Shown here piece by piece: positions 23,280 to 34,750 of a stretch of 64,000 nt of DNA. The stretch's first letter is position 1. Every line of letters begins with the position of its first letter. Source of the DNA: Hanleya hanleyi (taxonomy: Eukaryota > Mollusca > Polyplacophora > Lepidopleurida > Hanleyidae); NCBI GenBank assembly GCA_036873755.1, contig JAVTVY010025036.1, forward strand, positions 53,939 to 117,938. The letters are read 5' to 3'. A program made the translations under genes and the position numbers. The notes beneath the pieces are model-generated. The model saw only the letters and a program-made list of their open reading frames with translations, made no database searches and had not been told where the DNA came from.

Positions 23280-25740
23280 GCAGAATATTGGGCGGACTAT
23301 TCCCAATGTTGGTTCATCAGATGGTCCAGAATTGGAGAATACTTTACAAGTTAAATACGACTTATTGATTTACATATTACTTGATTATCTCTTGTCATTG
23401 CCATATCTTTCCATGTCGCATCATATGCTCATCACTTACATGCCATTTGTATATTCATCTCAAACCAAAAGTGAACCAAATTTGTGTATGAACTTTAGTG
23501 GTTAGTTTGATGTATTGTTAAACTGTATAGTTAGCTACCTGCCAGTCTACAGTATTGTTACTGCATTCAATACCAAGGGATAGCTTGTAGGTAGTAGCTG
23601 TATCGGTTTAATCGAATGTATATAGTTTTACTATTGGTATTCGAAAAATATAGCAATGTAGATACAAACAATGTGTTCTGTTTTATTTTTTTTATATATA
23701 GTATACCTTCACCAGTTATTGTTTCTGGTATCAACGTTGTATACTGCCTTGCCCCAGTAAACCCTTTGACTGTGAAAATTTGAGAGCTCCTTTAATGGTA
23801 AAGATATCATCAATATGTCGTTACAGCCCCTCAGCTCTCCAGATTATGTAATACGCTGTTCATTGAGGTCTGTTTTTATCAGTTCTTATAAACGAATGTC
23901 TTATCAATGCCCCCCCCCCCCTTTTCAAATGTCGCCTATATGGGAGTTGGGAATTCATTACGATTTTTTTGTAACACCAGTCACTATGTTGAACTTGTTC
24001 GGTGAATCCGGGTATCCCATCATGGTGAGAATCGCACGTCTCTTTAATACTGCCCTATAGATATGAGAACGGGACATCACCTTTATTGTTGAGAAAAGAA
24101 GAAAATCTACTAGAAATTCACCGATTGAGCATAAATTACCCTACGTTATATAGGAGGTAAATAAATCTGCATACCTGGCAATCAAGATTTAATATATGCC
24201 TACTCATTTATTGAAGTGAAATAATACACCTATTAATCTACTATAGGAAAAACGAAGTTTTTGTGCATTTATTTATGCCAGTCCACCGTTGCTAGATAAC
24301 TGAGGCCTACGGTTATATCCAGAATCATCCAGGGCTCAGCAACTATGCATGGCTGATGAAACCTGTCGCTTTTCACAACCACGTGACTGTGCTTCTCTGA
24401 TACTATATTTTGTGTAATTCCCCCAATAGGCACGTAAATAGAATACGGTTACATAGATATACATAATAACCAGCGAAATGAATGCCATAGTTATCGGATG
24501 ACGCGTTTCAACTAAAGTATTATCTACAAAGCCATTCGAAAATTCATAAAGTATCACAGAAGCATCATCATGCAGATGTTTTATAGCTTGACGCTTAAAC
24601 TTATCTCTCTGAAAAGGAAGTTAATTTTAAAATAATTGAAATGGTGGAAATGTGTTATATATAGTTTGGCCAATATAAACGTCTATGGCAAACCAACAAC
24701 AATGCACTCACCATCATCCCTTATAGTCATGGTTCATCTGAAAAAGCCGAGCCATCACAGAAGATGAATTCGCCAGAACGAAGTTTAGTCATTTTATTAT
24801 AGGCTTTCGGAACAGCATTCGTGACTTCATGACCTGTCCGAATATGTCCATATTTGAGCTTTGCAATGCATTGTATATTTCGTCCACTCTGATTATTTAT
24901 CCCACGAATAAACAACAACAGATCTGCGTTATAGTATTCTATGATATACGTTTTACCTCTCGACACTCTACCTATCAGTCTACAGTATTGTTACTGCCTT
25001 CAATATACAAGGGATAGATTCTAGGTAACAGCTGTATCGGTTGAATCAAATGTATAGTATTACCATTGGTACTAAAAAATATAGCAATGTAGATACAAAA
25101 AGGTGTTCTGATTTATTTGTTTATATATAGAATACCATCCCCATTCTGTTTTTATCCTGGGGAATCACAATATCGTTGATGAATTAATCTAAAGGAGATG
25201 AATCTCTTTCATATGATGCATCGCTGGTGTGTACGTTATGCGCATATATAGATTTAGAGTCTCTGAAATAAATCTATATAACGGTATATTACTCTGATTA
25301 TCAAATCGAAAAACAAAGTTTTATAGGATGATAGGCGGAACTGCCAAACAGGCTAAAGTTATATTATAGTTCAAATCGTACGTGTTACGGCAGCTTAATT
25401 GATCAGATATAGAGAAAAAATAGTCCAATGATAGAGGTCTCTCAATTATTGAAGCCGAGCGAAGGACCTTAAGACCTTACATTAAATTACACTGGTGCTA
25501 ACCTTCACAATTCCAGCATAACCGTAGTTAATGCAATACTATACTTCTATTAAAATATTACACACAACTACAATGGGGTTAAATTCTTTTCATAATGAAC
25601 TACATTTTTCCACCGATATATGTCACATCCTCAAAAGACGATTCAGTAAATATGACATCAATTGTAAACTTTTCCACTGGTATATTCGATTACTGATTCC
25701 ACGTACACAGCTGTAGTACTATGTATAATCTTAGCTTTGT
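23280..25740 (+). other. Remaining 3' flank of bZIP unit A, non-coding
   Basis: From about 23290 the sequence realigns with copy B's flank (30070 onward): ccaatgttggttcatcagat, then the tatgctcatcacttacatgc block near 23425, then caatgtagatacaaa near 23660. A C10 run lies near 23911. The 24.2-24.6 kb part aligns with 31.7-32.2 kb. Short open frames are not conserved and are not called. Confidence 0.5.
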
Positions 25741-25745
25741 CGTTC

Positions 25746-25948
25746 TGACGTCACATTATCGACCTCGATTGTGTATTGATACTAAAAATAGCTCAAGCAA
25801 TATATTGTTATACCGGTGTCCCTGGTTACGATGCCGTTGGCCTATTTTATAAATGAAAAATACGGAGCAGACCTATGATGATGACTCATCATTGACGTCA
25901 TGATATTTCGCAATTCAGGCCAGGAGCGTTAGCTTTGAGATATAAGGT
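25746..25948 (+). promoter_or_regulatory. bZIP copy B promoter: CRE, AP-1, CRE, TATA
   Basis: TGACGTCA at 25746-25753, TGACTCA at 25882-25888, TGACGTCA at 25893-25900 and TATAAGG at 25942-25948. Motif order, near-identical spacing and the conserved ggccaggagc segment between CRE and TATA match copy A. All consensus sites are intact, making B the copy with the best-preserved promoter and an intact ATG. Confidence 0.65.
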
Positions 25949-28900
25949 AGGTCACTCGTACAGTTACCGCCAGTCCGCCCGAGAAGCCCGGATCGCCATG
26001 ACCACAAGACCACGAGGATGGATACCTTACCCCTTTGACGAAAGAAAACAGTGCCAGTGGGACCAATTGAGGACGATCAGTGATACCGGCAGATTTCTAT
26101 TTTAATTTATTTAAAAAGAAATAACAGTGGGCTGAAGAACCGGGGCCGCTATATGTGCCAACCAAAATGTGATATGCGATGGACAGGCCTGACCCCTTGA
26201 TGAATGAACACACTCAGTCAGAGAAGGCCAGTAACAAAGCCAAATTACTCTTTTATTACTTTTGTCGAAGACAATATGAACAGAATTGCTGCATGTGTGG
26301 TACTACACAATTCAGCTGGCAACCAAACCGAATAAAACGTTTTAACTGATAATGACATTCTCTGTTTTTCGACTGTTTCTTTTGAAATCCTTCGGAATGT
26401 CCAGCGGTAGGCCAATATCGTTAAAGCAATTTGTGTGCATTTCTGAACATCCTCTACACAAATGCCCCAATCACATTGTTTACACTAAATTTCTTACAAT
26501 GAACAGATATTTGCAGCACAAACGAAGGATATAGAAAATATTTAATATTTAGAAAAACAAAAAATGCTGCAATTTTAGGCACAAAACAACATAATAATAA
26601 GAGTGTATCCTTCAGTCGGGCATCATCAGCATGTCCATACTATCTTCATGATCAGGGAGTCATTAGATGAAAACATGTCTATATAATTAGTTTTCATCGC
26701 AGTCAAAATCGTTATGTCTGTAAGCCTTGATATGTACATATACAAGTACATTTAGTTGGTTAGACTAAACGCTTTCACGTGTTGACAGTCTGAAGCTCAA
26801 TCTCATCTTGATCCAGAAGCAAAAATCTTACAGATAATTTTTATGCCGAAGCAAGAATATTATATATAATGGCCCTGTTGTTGAATTGGTCATTTGATAC
26901 TTTTCAAATATTCAGTACTCATATACTTTCTGAATGAATGAATAATTTTTGCTTTCCAGAACGCATTTACTGAAAAATAATACAATTCTCTTCTCATGAA
27001 GTTTTCATAAAAACTGAAAGTTGAAATTCATTTTCAAATTTCGTTTCTCGGATTTTTTGTCATTTCTAAAAACATTGGAAAGTTAATCGCTTAATAAAGA
27101 GAATTTTTTTGTGTGTGTTTGCGCTTCATTGCCAGTTCGTGCGCCAGCAAAGGGAATTTAAATCATTGGAGCTCCAAAACGATCTATTAAGGAAAGTGAT
27201 GGATAATTTTCAAATTTTAGTTCTATAACCAGAAACCAACACATGGAAATTATTTTTAAAAAATAAAAAAAATAAAAAATTCGTTTTATTTCAATTCCTA
27301 ATAACCTCAATGTCTCAAATTGAATATTTCACACTGGATCGCCGATCGTGCTAATACAACTCTATCTGACGCAGGGAGTGTTCTGTAAAATCGAAATTGA
27401 CGTCCAAAACACTTCACCACTGTGCTTGATGAGTTCTGAATTCTATTGACTATGACCTTGAACAAATCGTGAATACAGGCTGAGGCTTTACATGTATTGT
27501 TAACAAGTATGGCAAGGGAAAGGTACGGTTTATTTGATATACAGGTACCTAGTCAACACAGACCATCAATCAAATATTAACCATCTGAAGGGTTAGAGGG
27601 AGCTCGCACTAACATGTTCCGGTACGGTGCCAATTTGATATGCGATCAATTGATATGGGTTGTCAACTGAAAGGAAAATTCCATCACATGTGCGGATTCA
27701 ATGTTCCTACTTGCAGAATACATCCGCCATTAGTTGCTAGTGATAATATCCGGTACATTCCACAGAAAAAACCCCATATAGTTCAATCTCAGAATTGCGC
27801 AATATGTCTCCTTATATTTATGTATACTTTTGTAGCTCTCCTAATATTTGTCTCCGATTTTAAATCATTCTAATTTAAGTAATTCTGTGGAAGTTGTCAA
27901 AGGAGTCTGGTGACTTTCAGTCCACTGTTTAGATACTCAATCCACGTTTTCCTAAATCAGGAATTATATCAGCTAATTTTTAATATGGGTCAGCTCTTAT
28001 TGAATTCTTGACCAGCAATGCAGTTATGTTCTGTTTTCAGTTACATATTTGAGTTACTTCGAAATAGTTAGTTGATCTCAAATAGATACTGATATGTCCA
28101 TATACACGAATCAGTTTCTTTTCTTCATTAAATACTATAGGTTTATGAAATGTTTCGCTGTATGAAACTGGGTTGTCTTCAGTTTGAGTTTTACATAGAA
28201 TTATTTTCTAGAAGCTATTGTTAACTTAAGAAAGAACACATATATATGTGTATCAACGGCCAGGTCAATTCAGCTGCATGCAGGGTGTGTTCAGTTATTT
28301 GCACCTCCGAATAAAGTAAAATATTACCATTCTTGATTTCTCTTTCTATATTATTTTTCTGTATTGCCGAATGATTTGTTTGGCATATGAATATGAACCC
28401 AATTGTAAATCGACACCCCGTGGATGATTGGAAACAATAGGTAGAGTTTTCTTTGATAGGCATTTAGAAGTCAGCGTATATAACACAAGGCTATTCTATG
28501 GATAACAACTTCTTTATTGCTGTGGAGCAAGAATATGTAGAGGGTTAATAGGGGAGAAAACAAAACACACATATATCAGATATAACAACCACCTTACCGG
28601 AGCATGGAATGGAGTGAGCCTTCGGAAGAGAGCATTGAGAAGGTTGCATATATAATTATTCATACCTACAGTTTAGGGAGGCATCTGTCCATAAAATGTG
28701 ATCAGATATCTTTGAGCGGGGGGTTGTCTGACAGCAAAAGTTCTCACCTTGGATGAGGGGAATATTGTATCAAATCTTATTCAATAAGAATGGCACATTC
28801 TGTTCAGGCTATTCAGAAGTTCGCCATTCAAAACCCGAAATATGGGTTGTATGCAGGAAAACTATTGTACGGTCATTCGCTTACTAACTATATTTATGGG

Positions 28901-28974
28901 ATCATAGGTGATTTTACTTTTACCCGACCATTGTTTTATAGTTATATTCTTCGTGATACAATACTGTAGGGGGC
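25949..28974 (+). other. Leader exon and intron of bZIP copy B (inferred)
   Basis: Non-coding stretch between promoter and coding exon, matched by A and C. A 49-codon frame starting MNEHTQSEKASNKAKLLFYY at 26200 is present in B and C, but in A it is frameshifted after about 20 codons; it could be an upstream ORF in the leader. The conserved tgtag just before the coding ATG is a candidate acceptor. Confidence 0.45.
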
Positions 28975-29748
28975 ATGGAGAAAATATGTAACGTTTTCCT
29001 CGGCAAATTTCAGCTTGAAGACGGTCAAATTGGTAAAGATAAGGCGTTGGATCTCGACACACAAGAGAGTTCTGTTGATCCGGCAAAGATGATTCTACAG
29101 TCTTCCCATCAGGTGACCCCACTTGAGCTGCCGACCCCAGAATCTCAGGGTGAACTGGAGGGGGAAGTGTCCTTTGACGATATTGCCGATGTCATCCTGG
29201 GCCTGTTTGACCTTACGGAGCCATCTGAGGAGGAGCTCTACTCGTCAATCGAAGCTGAAGGAGAAGCCGAATCCGAAGGAGCCGCTGCTACGAATTGTGA
29301 CTGCACCTCTGACAGTTCAAATGACAGCCAGGAACCACAGCGATACACCGGACAGGCCCCCACGGAGACCGACTTTTCGGCGGAACTTTCACCGTGCACC
29401 CCTGGATCTTCACAAGACTTCCCCATGTCTCCTAATAAAGAACTGGACTTCACAGAGGACGATATAGATCTGGGAAACAGAAGGAAGGGAGTGAAGAGAC
29501 ATCCAGGTAAAAGTACCCCGGAATATAGGGATAAGCGAGCTAGGAACAACGTCGCGGTTCGAAAATGTAGAACTAAGGCAAAAATACGCCAGCGTGAGAA
29601 TGAACTACGTGTACAAAAGTTAAAAGAGGAGAACGACTACTTGAGAAGAAAATTGGAGTTGCAATCACAGCAACTTGACACCCTGAAGAATTTGCTCTCA
29701 GATTCTGGTATACCCTTACCTGCAGACTTTGACATCAGTGGTCAATAA
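28975..29748 (+). CDS. C/EBP-like bZIP transcription factor, copy B
   Basis: 257 codons, ATG to TAA. Residues 1-35 are a conserved lead-in (MEKICNVFLGKFQ). Residues 64-92 form an acidic amphipathic segment (SFDDIADVILGLFDLTEP), a likely transactivation region. Residues 86-165 are Ser/Glu-rich. Residues 184-205 are the basic region, with RNNVAVRKCRTKAK, and the zipper follows with Leu at 216, 223, 234 and 237. The C/EBP-type N-x3-V signature is present; two departures are Cys198 in place of Ser and Gln230 at a heptad position usually Leu. Expected role: nuclear, dimeric, sequence-specific transcription factor. The ATG is chosen because it aligns with C and follows the possible acceptor tgtag. 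An AATAAA at 30649-30654 is a distant candidate poly(A) signal. Using A as outgroup, B differs from the inferred ancestor at only two sites (E161, H176), so it is the least changed of the recent pair. Confidence 0.9.
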   Translation: MEKICNVFLGKFQLEDGQIGKDKALDLDTQESSVDPAKMILQSSHQVTPLELPTPESQGELEGEVSFDDIADVILGLFDLTEPSEEELYSSIEAEGEAESEGAAATNCDCTSDSSNDSQEPQRYTGQAPTETDFSAELSPCTPGSSQDFPMSPNKELDFTEDDIDLGNRRKGVKRHPGKSTPEYRDKRARNNVAVRKCRTKAKIRQRENELRVQKLKEENDYLRRKLELQSQQLDTLKNLLSDSGIPLPADFDISGQ

Positions 29749-32700
29749 TGAGTTCAATTTATTTAAACACCATTAACATTGTAGTGTATAACAGGGATAC
29801 TGATAACACGTGAAGCTTTGAATTTATCATTTATGTATTTCACCTGCACGGTCAGCTTTCTCTTGCTTCTCCCATTTCCATCTCGATTCATTTTAACACA
29901 ACAGTAAACATGTCTGAATTAGAGGTTGGGCCAAATACTAGACCCTCACTAGTCATGGGTACACGTACCCTTTCCCACGGCCCATTCGAACTCTTCCATA
30001 TACGAGTACGTGCAGACTCAGCTAGATGGTTTGCCCATCTCGGTCAAGCGGATATTCATTCAACTAAGTTTCCGTTGTTGGTTCAATGGTATCAGACCAT
30101 ACATTTCAGATGGATCAGAGTATGGTAAATAACTACTTGGTAATACCATCTTCACAACGTCAGGGGTTTTTTAAGCCAAAGGATATCTAGGATAGAGACA
30201 TCCCTGGTTTTAGCGAGGAGGACTAAATAGAAGACATCTCTCCACGTATCACTTGACTTATCAGTGATCACCTATCATGGGGCATCTTCATACACGCGAT
30301 ATCTGCTCATACCAGGCATATGCTCATCATTCATATGTCGTTTGTAACTTTATCTTAAACCAAACGTGAGTCAAATTTGTGTACGTATACTTTTGGTATT
30401 TAGTTGCTGTAGTTTGGTTATATATATACAGTCCACAGTTGTTACGTCATTTATTTCCAGATCCTAGTTAATATCGTTATCAGTTAAACCAAGTAGGCGT
30501 ATAGGTTACTACCATTATTCAAATAGATAAGAATGTAGATACAATAATTGTCCTGTTATATTTGCTCATGTATAGTACACCAACCCCGGTTATGTTTTCT
30601 GGTATCAACGTTTATATATGAACCAGTCTTGCCTTCGGAAGTTTATCCAATAAACGCTTTAATTGTGAGGTATGTTGTTTGTCAATCCATATCCTGACTT
30701 TTAAATGGGGAGTGTTGATATCAATCAACCATATAAATTTTTCATGATTGTTATTTGTAACACCAGCCACCTTGTTAAACATGTTCAGGTGAACATGGCA
30801 ACACTTGAACATCCCATCGTTTGGTAATTGTATCCAGATAGCCCTACTTTATAGTTGTGTACATTACAAGTAATGCTGATACAAGGATGAATGAAATCTT
30901 CTCTTCAATATAATTCTCCCGTAGGAACACATGTAGTTTAATAAACATATAATGTGAAATCACCATATGCACCTTCGCCAAATGCCATCAAAATTCACTA
31001 AGGTTGAAGAAGTCTATGAATATTCGAAATGGTTACACTTGTAACAGAGTTTCAAGTTTAAGAATACAAGCGTCTAGTCCGTCGTTCAATATTCAGCCGT
31101 CGTTCATTAAAGAATTTCCACCATCACCCAGCATTAGTAACAATTTAAGAAAAAACACCGTCATTATAAAAAGAAAAATAGGCTAGTTTCCCGCAAGAGA
31201 GTTGCGGTCAACAGTTTTCAATGGTACCAAGACATCATGATGATCCAAAAATTCAAAAAACATATGAATTTCGTTGTAAACTCGTTATCTATATACTGAA
31301 GTATCTCAATCACGCTTTAATTGTGGTTGTTCATATAAATACCATAAGGATCTTGAAGTACATGTTGCATACGGGTCCTAGCCTTGGATTAAGCGGAATA
31401 GGACCTAAGTTACGAAACGCCATTATTGCACGCTACGCTCGTATTCTTTTCAATCAGCATGGAATATGTATCGCCACAATAGAGAAACTTTGAAATTGTT
31501 GGTTGGCCTATATCCCTATTTTACAAATTTCTGCAATAATGTTTTGTGACGTTGATTGAAACGCAAAAGGGGTATCGATAGTAGGAGTAGCGGTAGTAGC
31601 GATAGTATCGATGAATCCCATGATGGTGATAATCTCACTTCTCTTCTCTAATATGTACAGAAGCTAAAGCTGGACATCACCTGTATTACTGGACAAAGAA
31701 AGCGTGACCACGCATAAATTACCCCACGTTATATCGGAGGTAAATAAAAGAGACTTTGGTCATATGAGCAATCCGGACTTTATATTCATTTATTGTAGCG
31801 AAAATACTAAGCCTTCCAATTTGCTTGGAGTCTTTTAATCTTATTATATAAAACTACAATTTTGAGATTCATGCCGGGCTCAGCAAAATTATCTAGCTGA
31901 TGTAACTCGTTCCTTTCACAACCACGTGACTGTGCTTCTTGATATTATATTCTATGTAACTCCTGCAATATGTACGTAAATAGAATACGGTTACATCAAC
32001 ATACATGTAATAACCAGCGAACTGTTGTTTAAAATATCACAGTTATCGGATGACGCGTATAAATTAAACCGAGTATTTTCTGGAAAGCCATATATTAAAA
32101 AAAAAAATTCATAAATTATCTCCGAAGCATCAACAGGTGTTGTAGTTTGTCGCTTGGAGTTATCTCCCCTGAAAACTGGAAGCTCGTTTTTAAATAACCA
32201 AAATCGTGGAAATGTGTTAGAATATTGTCATTATAACGTGTCCGGCAAACCAACAAAAATGAAAAAGTTGCTACCAAAGTTGTAACCTAACGTGTACTTG
32301 CGCTTTATTTTTTAATCGACATTTTTTTAAAGTGAGCAAATGTAGGGTTATCCAAACGGTATTGTTTTCTTATTGGATATGATGGTAGAAAAAGCTACAG
32401 TTAAGTGATTAATGAAATGAGTTCTGAAATGTCACAAAATCCTGTAGAAGTCTTATTTGCTGGTATAACTAGTGTGTCTACAAGAATTTGAGTAGATTAT
32501 AATTTATCCAAGTAACTTTAGGTCTAATCGTACGTGTTACGACAGAATACCTGACCAGAAATAGAGAAATAATACAATGATATAATCACTCACTGATTGA
32601 AGCCGAGTAAGGATCGCAAGCTACAGCCCAGTTTCGACCAAGATAGATATAATTTATTATGCCAGTTATAATTCTTGTGTTGTAAATTATTTTGCTAAAT

Positions 32701-32990
32701 TTCTATCGAGTAAGTTTAATACAGATCATAGAGACACGAGTTTGATATAATCTTAAATCCTAGACAGGGCATTTTAAATTCATTTGGATGAAACATGGTC
32801 ATCCGCGATGAACATGATGATGTGTCATTGCTTGTCATCATTGCAAGGTTTTAACCTCCCCGATCTTATTCAAATATACTGAAGACAATTGTCGTAAAGC
32901 AGTGTTATCGTATAGTTAATGTAATACTAGATGTTTTTTTCAACCGAGGTAGGCCATATCATCGAAAGGCGATCAATAAATATTCCATCA
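29749..32990 (+). other. 3' flank of bZIP unit B, non-coding
   Basis: Nearly identical to 38612-41850. Short frames here, such as 72 codons at 29910 and 90 codons at 31221, are shared with the C unit only because of the recent duplication. The A counterpart of the first is disrupted. The piece at about 31060-31500 recurs inverted at 48190-48700 and in part at 61741-61960. Confidence 0.55.
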
Positions 32991-32999
32991 ATTGTAAAC

Positions 33000-33660
33000 A
33001 TTTTTATTGTTCAATATCAGTATATCCGATCACTGGTTCCACATATGAAGTTGTAGTACTACAGCAATATTAACTTGGTCGTTCTAACATCACATCATCG
33101 AGTTATTAAAAAATAGCTCACACCGATGAATACGGGGTTCTCTGTCGTTAAGATGGCGTTTGCTTATTTATCGAATGAAATATAGAAAGCATACCCATGA
33201 TGGACAGAATAAGGATAGTCGCCAATACAGTTACCGCCAGTCCGCTTGGAGAGCCCACATCGCTTTAATCACAAGACCACAACACGTGGAGGTGCGATAC
33301 CATACGCATGCCGAATGCAAACAATGCCGTGGGCGTCGTGGGACTGGAGAACTAGGGCAGTTATGTCCCAAACAAAAACTGATAGGCAATAGATAGCCCT
33401 GACCACTTGAGGAATGAACACGCGGAATCCAAGAAGGCTACTAATAACGGGAAATTACTCTCTTATTATTATTGCTGCCTGATGTGTGATAATACACAAT
33501 TACGGTGACGATCACCCTTGATAAATGCATGGACCCTATACCTTGTCGAAGGGTAGGGCCCATGATAGAAATAATTGTAATTCGAATGCAATTCGGAAAA
33601 TTCACTACATGTATATTGCTTATGAACAGACATTTACAGCACAAATAAATGACACCAAAA
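33000..33660 (+). pseudogene. Relic promoter and leader of a further bZIP unit (X1)
   Basis: Aligns with the promoter/leader of A and B: tatccgatcactggttccac, then atagctcac, then ccaatacagttaccgccagt, acaagaccacaac and a diverged gaacagacatttacagcac. The AP-1/CRE segment and TATA are deleted (the sequence jumps from cccatgatgg to acagaataagg). No bZIP exon follows; the unit is truncated by repeats and the palindrome at 34638. Confidence 0.65.
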
Positions 33661-33779
33661 ATAACTAGATACAGTCGATCGAATACGACCGAGAAGGCAT
33701 CCCTTTTGTATGCCAAGTATTAGAGGAAACATTCATTATTTGTCAAAGAGAGTAATACCTTAAAACTTATGGAAAACAA

Positions 33780-34180
33780 TTTCAACATGGCAACCAGGTG
33801 GTGTCACATATATGCGGATGGACACAAAAAGATTTCCGAATGATAACTTAAGGGAAGGTACCCACACACCAAATTTGGAACGAATCCGTTTTTGGAATTA
33901 TTGTCCGGAAATGACCGAGTTATTCACACAACAAATTTGGAAAGTATCCTTCAGGTTTTCAAAAGTTCTTGTCTGGAAATGCGATTTTAACTTGGCCCCC
34001 ATGTGGCGCCACCTATAGGGCGGATGGGCACGAAAAACAATCCCAAGCAAGGTCCTGGTTTTTCAGGAATTATTGTCCGGAAATGAAATTTTAACTCTGC
34101 CCACAGGTGGCACCACCTGTGGCACCACCTGTAGGTGAATCGGCACAACAAACAATCACATGATCTATAATCTTGTTACC
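33780..34180. repeat. Diverged repeat with ggcgccacctat / ggcaccacctg words
   Basis: Two or three imperfect copies of a segment containing attgtccggaaatga (about 33898, 34071) and a gtggcgccacct-like word. ggcaccacctgt is doubled at about 34107-34131. Duplicated at 42640-43040. Non-coding. Confidence 0.5.
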
Positions 34181-34264
34181 TGTGCCGCCTGAAGATGACA
34201 TTGAGATATTCTTGGAAGGCCACTGTCTCTGTGAAATTCATTTGTAAGAGAAATGTATATACAT

Positions 34265-34633
34265 GTACACTGTTAACAATTGCCCGTACATTTTACGGTA
34301 ATCTACTGGCAGCCGGAGTTGCCAACAATCTACCGTAAGGTTAACGGTTGACCGTAAAAGTTGTTGTACGTTCACCGTAATAAATACGGTAGAATACCGT
34401 GAATTATTGGTTACAGTATTTTGTGATATCAGATTGTTTACAGTATAGATCTTTATTTCAGTAAGAAAAGTGATATATCTTCTCTAATATAAGTTCCTAG
34501 TAAGCATCATTTCATGTCACGGGGATGTAGCGTGGTCTGCAACATCGCAGTCTCATTCAACATTACATATAACTTTATCTTCCCTGTCGTTGTTGTACGC
34601 AACTGACTTAGTGGCTGGGGCACACAAACTGAA
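34265..34633. mobile_element. Truncated ACCGTA-motif transposon
   Basis: The left end GTACACTGTTAAC and the first ~370 bp match the complete element at 43124-43973. The right part is missing and replaced by the palindrome at 34638-34735, so the duplication breakpoint lies inside this element. Confidence 0.7.
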
Positions 34634-34637
34634 TTTT

Positions 34638-34735
34638 CTAACGCTCCTGGCCTGAATTGCGAAATATCATGACGTCAATGATGAGTCATCATCATTGACC
34701 TCATGATATTTCGCAATTCAGGCCAGGAGCGTTAG
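34638..34735. repeat. Near-perfect 98-bp palindrome at the duplication junction
   Basis: The left half (34638-34686) is the inverse of the right half (34687-34735), with about three differences and no spacer. Both halves are copies of the bZIP promoter segment from the AP-1/CRE region to ggccaggagcgttag, the left one inverted. It marks the boundary between duplication units 1 and 2 and should form a strong hairpin. Confidence 0.95.
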
Positions 34736-34750
34736 CTTTGAGATATACGG
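34670..34750 (+). promoter_or_regulatory. Rearranged promoter of bZIP copy C
   Basis: An inverted-arm CRE TGACGTCA lies at 34670-34677, AP-1 TGAGTCA at 34682-34688, the native CRE mutated to TGACCTCA at 34696-34703, and the TATA box mutated to TATACGG at 34744-34750 (TATAAGG in A and B). The distal CRE and all upstream DNA of A and B are missing, replaced by transposon sequence. Expression of C may therefore be altered or lost. Confidence 0.55.

Larger units (their letters stand above)
25886..34633. repeat. Segmental duplication, unit 1 (~8.7 kb, holds bZIP B)
   Basis: Aligns along its whole length with 34689-43492. The offset shifts only from about 8.80 to 8.86 kb because of small indels, and the bZIP coding part differs at 8 of 774 bases. 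It starts inside the B promoter at the AP-1/CRE site and ends inside a transposon (34265 onward) that is cut at about 34633. The unit contains promoter, leader/intron, coding exon, 3' flank and the relic promoter at 33 kb. Confidence 0.95.

Noticed and set aside
29123..29549. Out-of-frame and antisense frames over the bZIP genes (also at 18193, 37986, 38101)
   Set aside because: Shadows of the true coding frame, which alone shows domain structure.
29910..30128. 72-codon frame conserved at 38773-38991
   Set aside because: Identity is explained by the recent duplication; the counterpart in unit A is disrupted, so it is probably 3' flank.
31221..31493. 90-codon frame (also 40049-40354 extended)
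   Set aside because: The inverted homologue at 48190-48540 has stops and indels in this frame, so there is no evidence of protein constraint.
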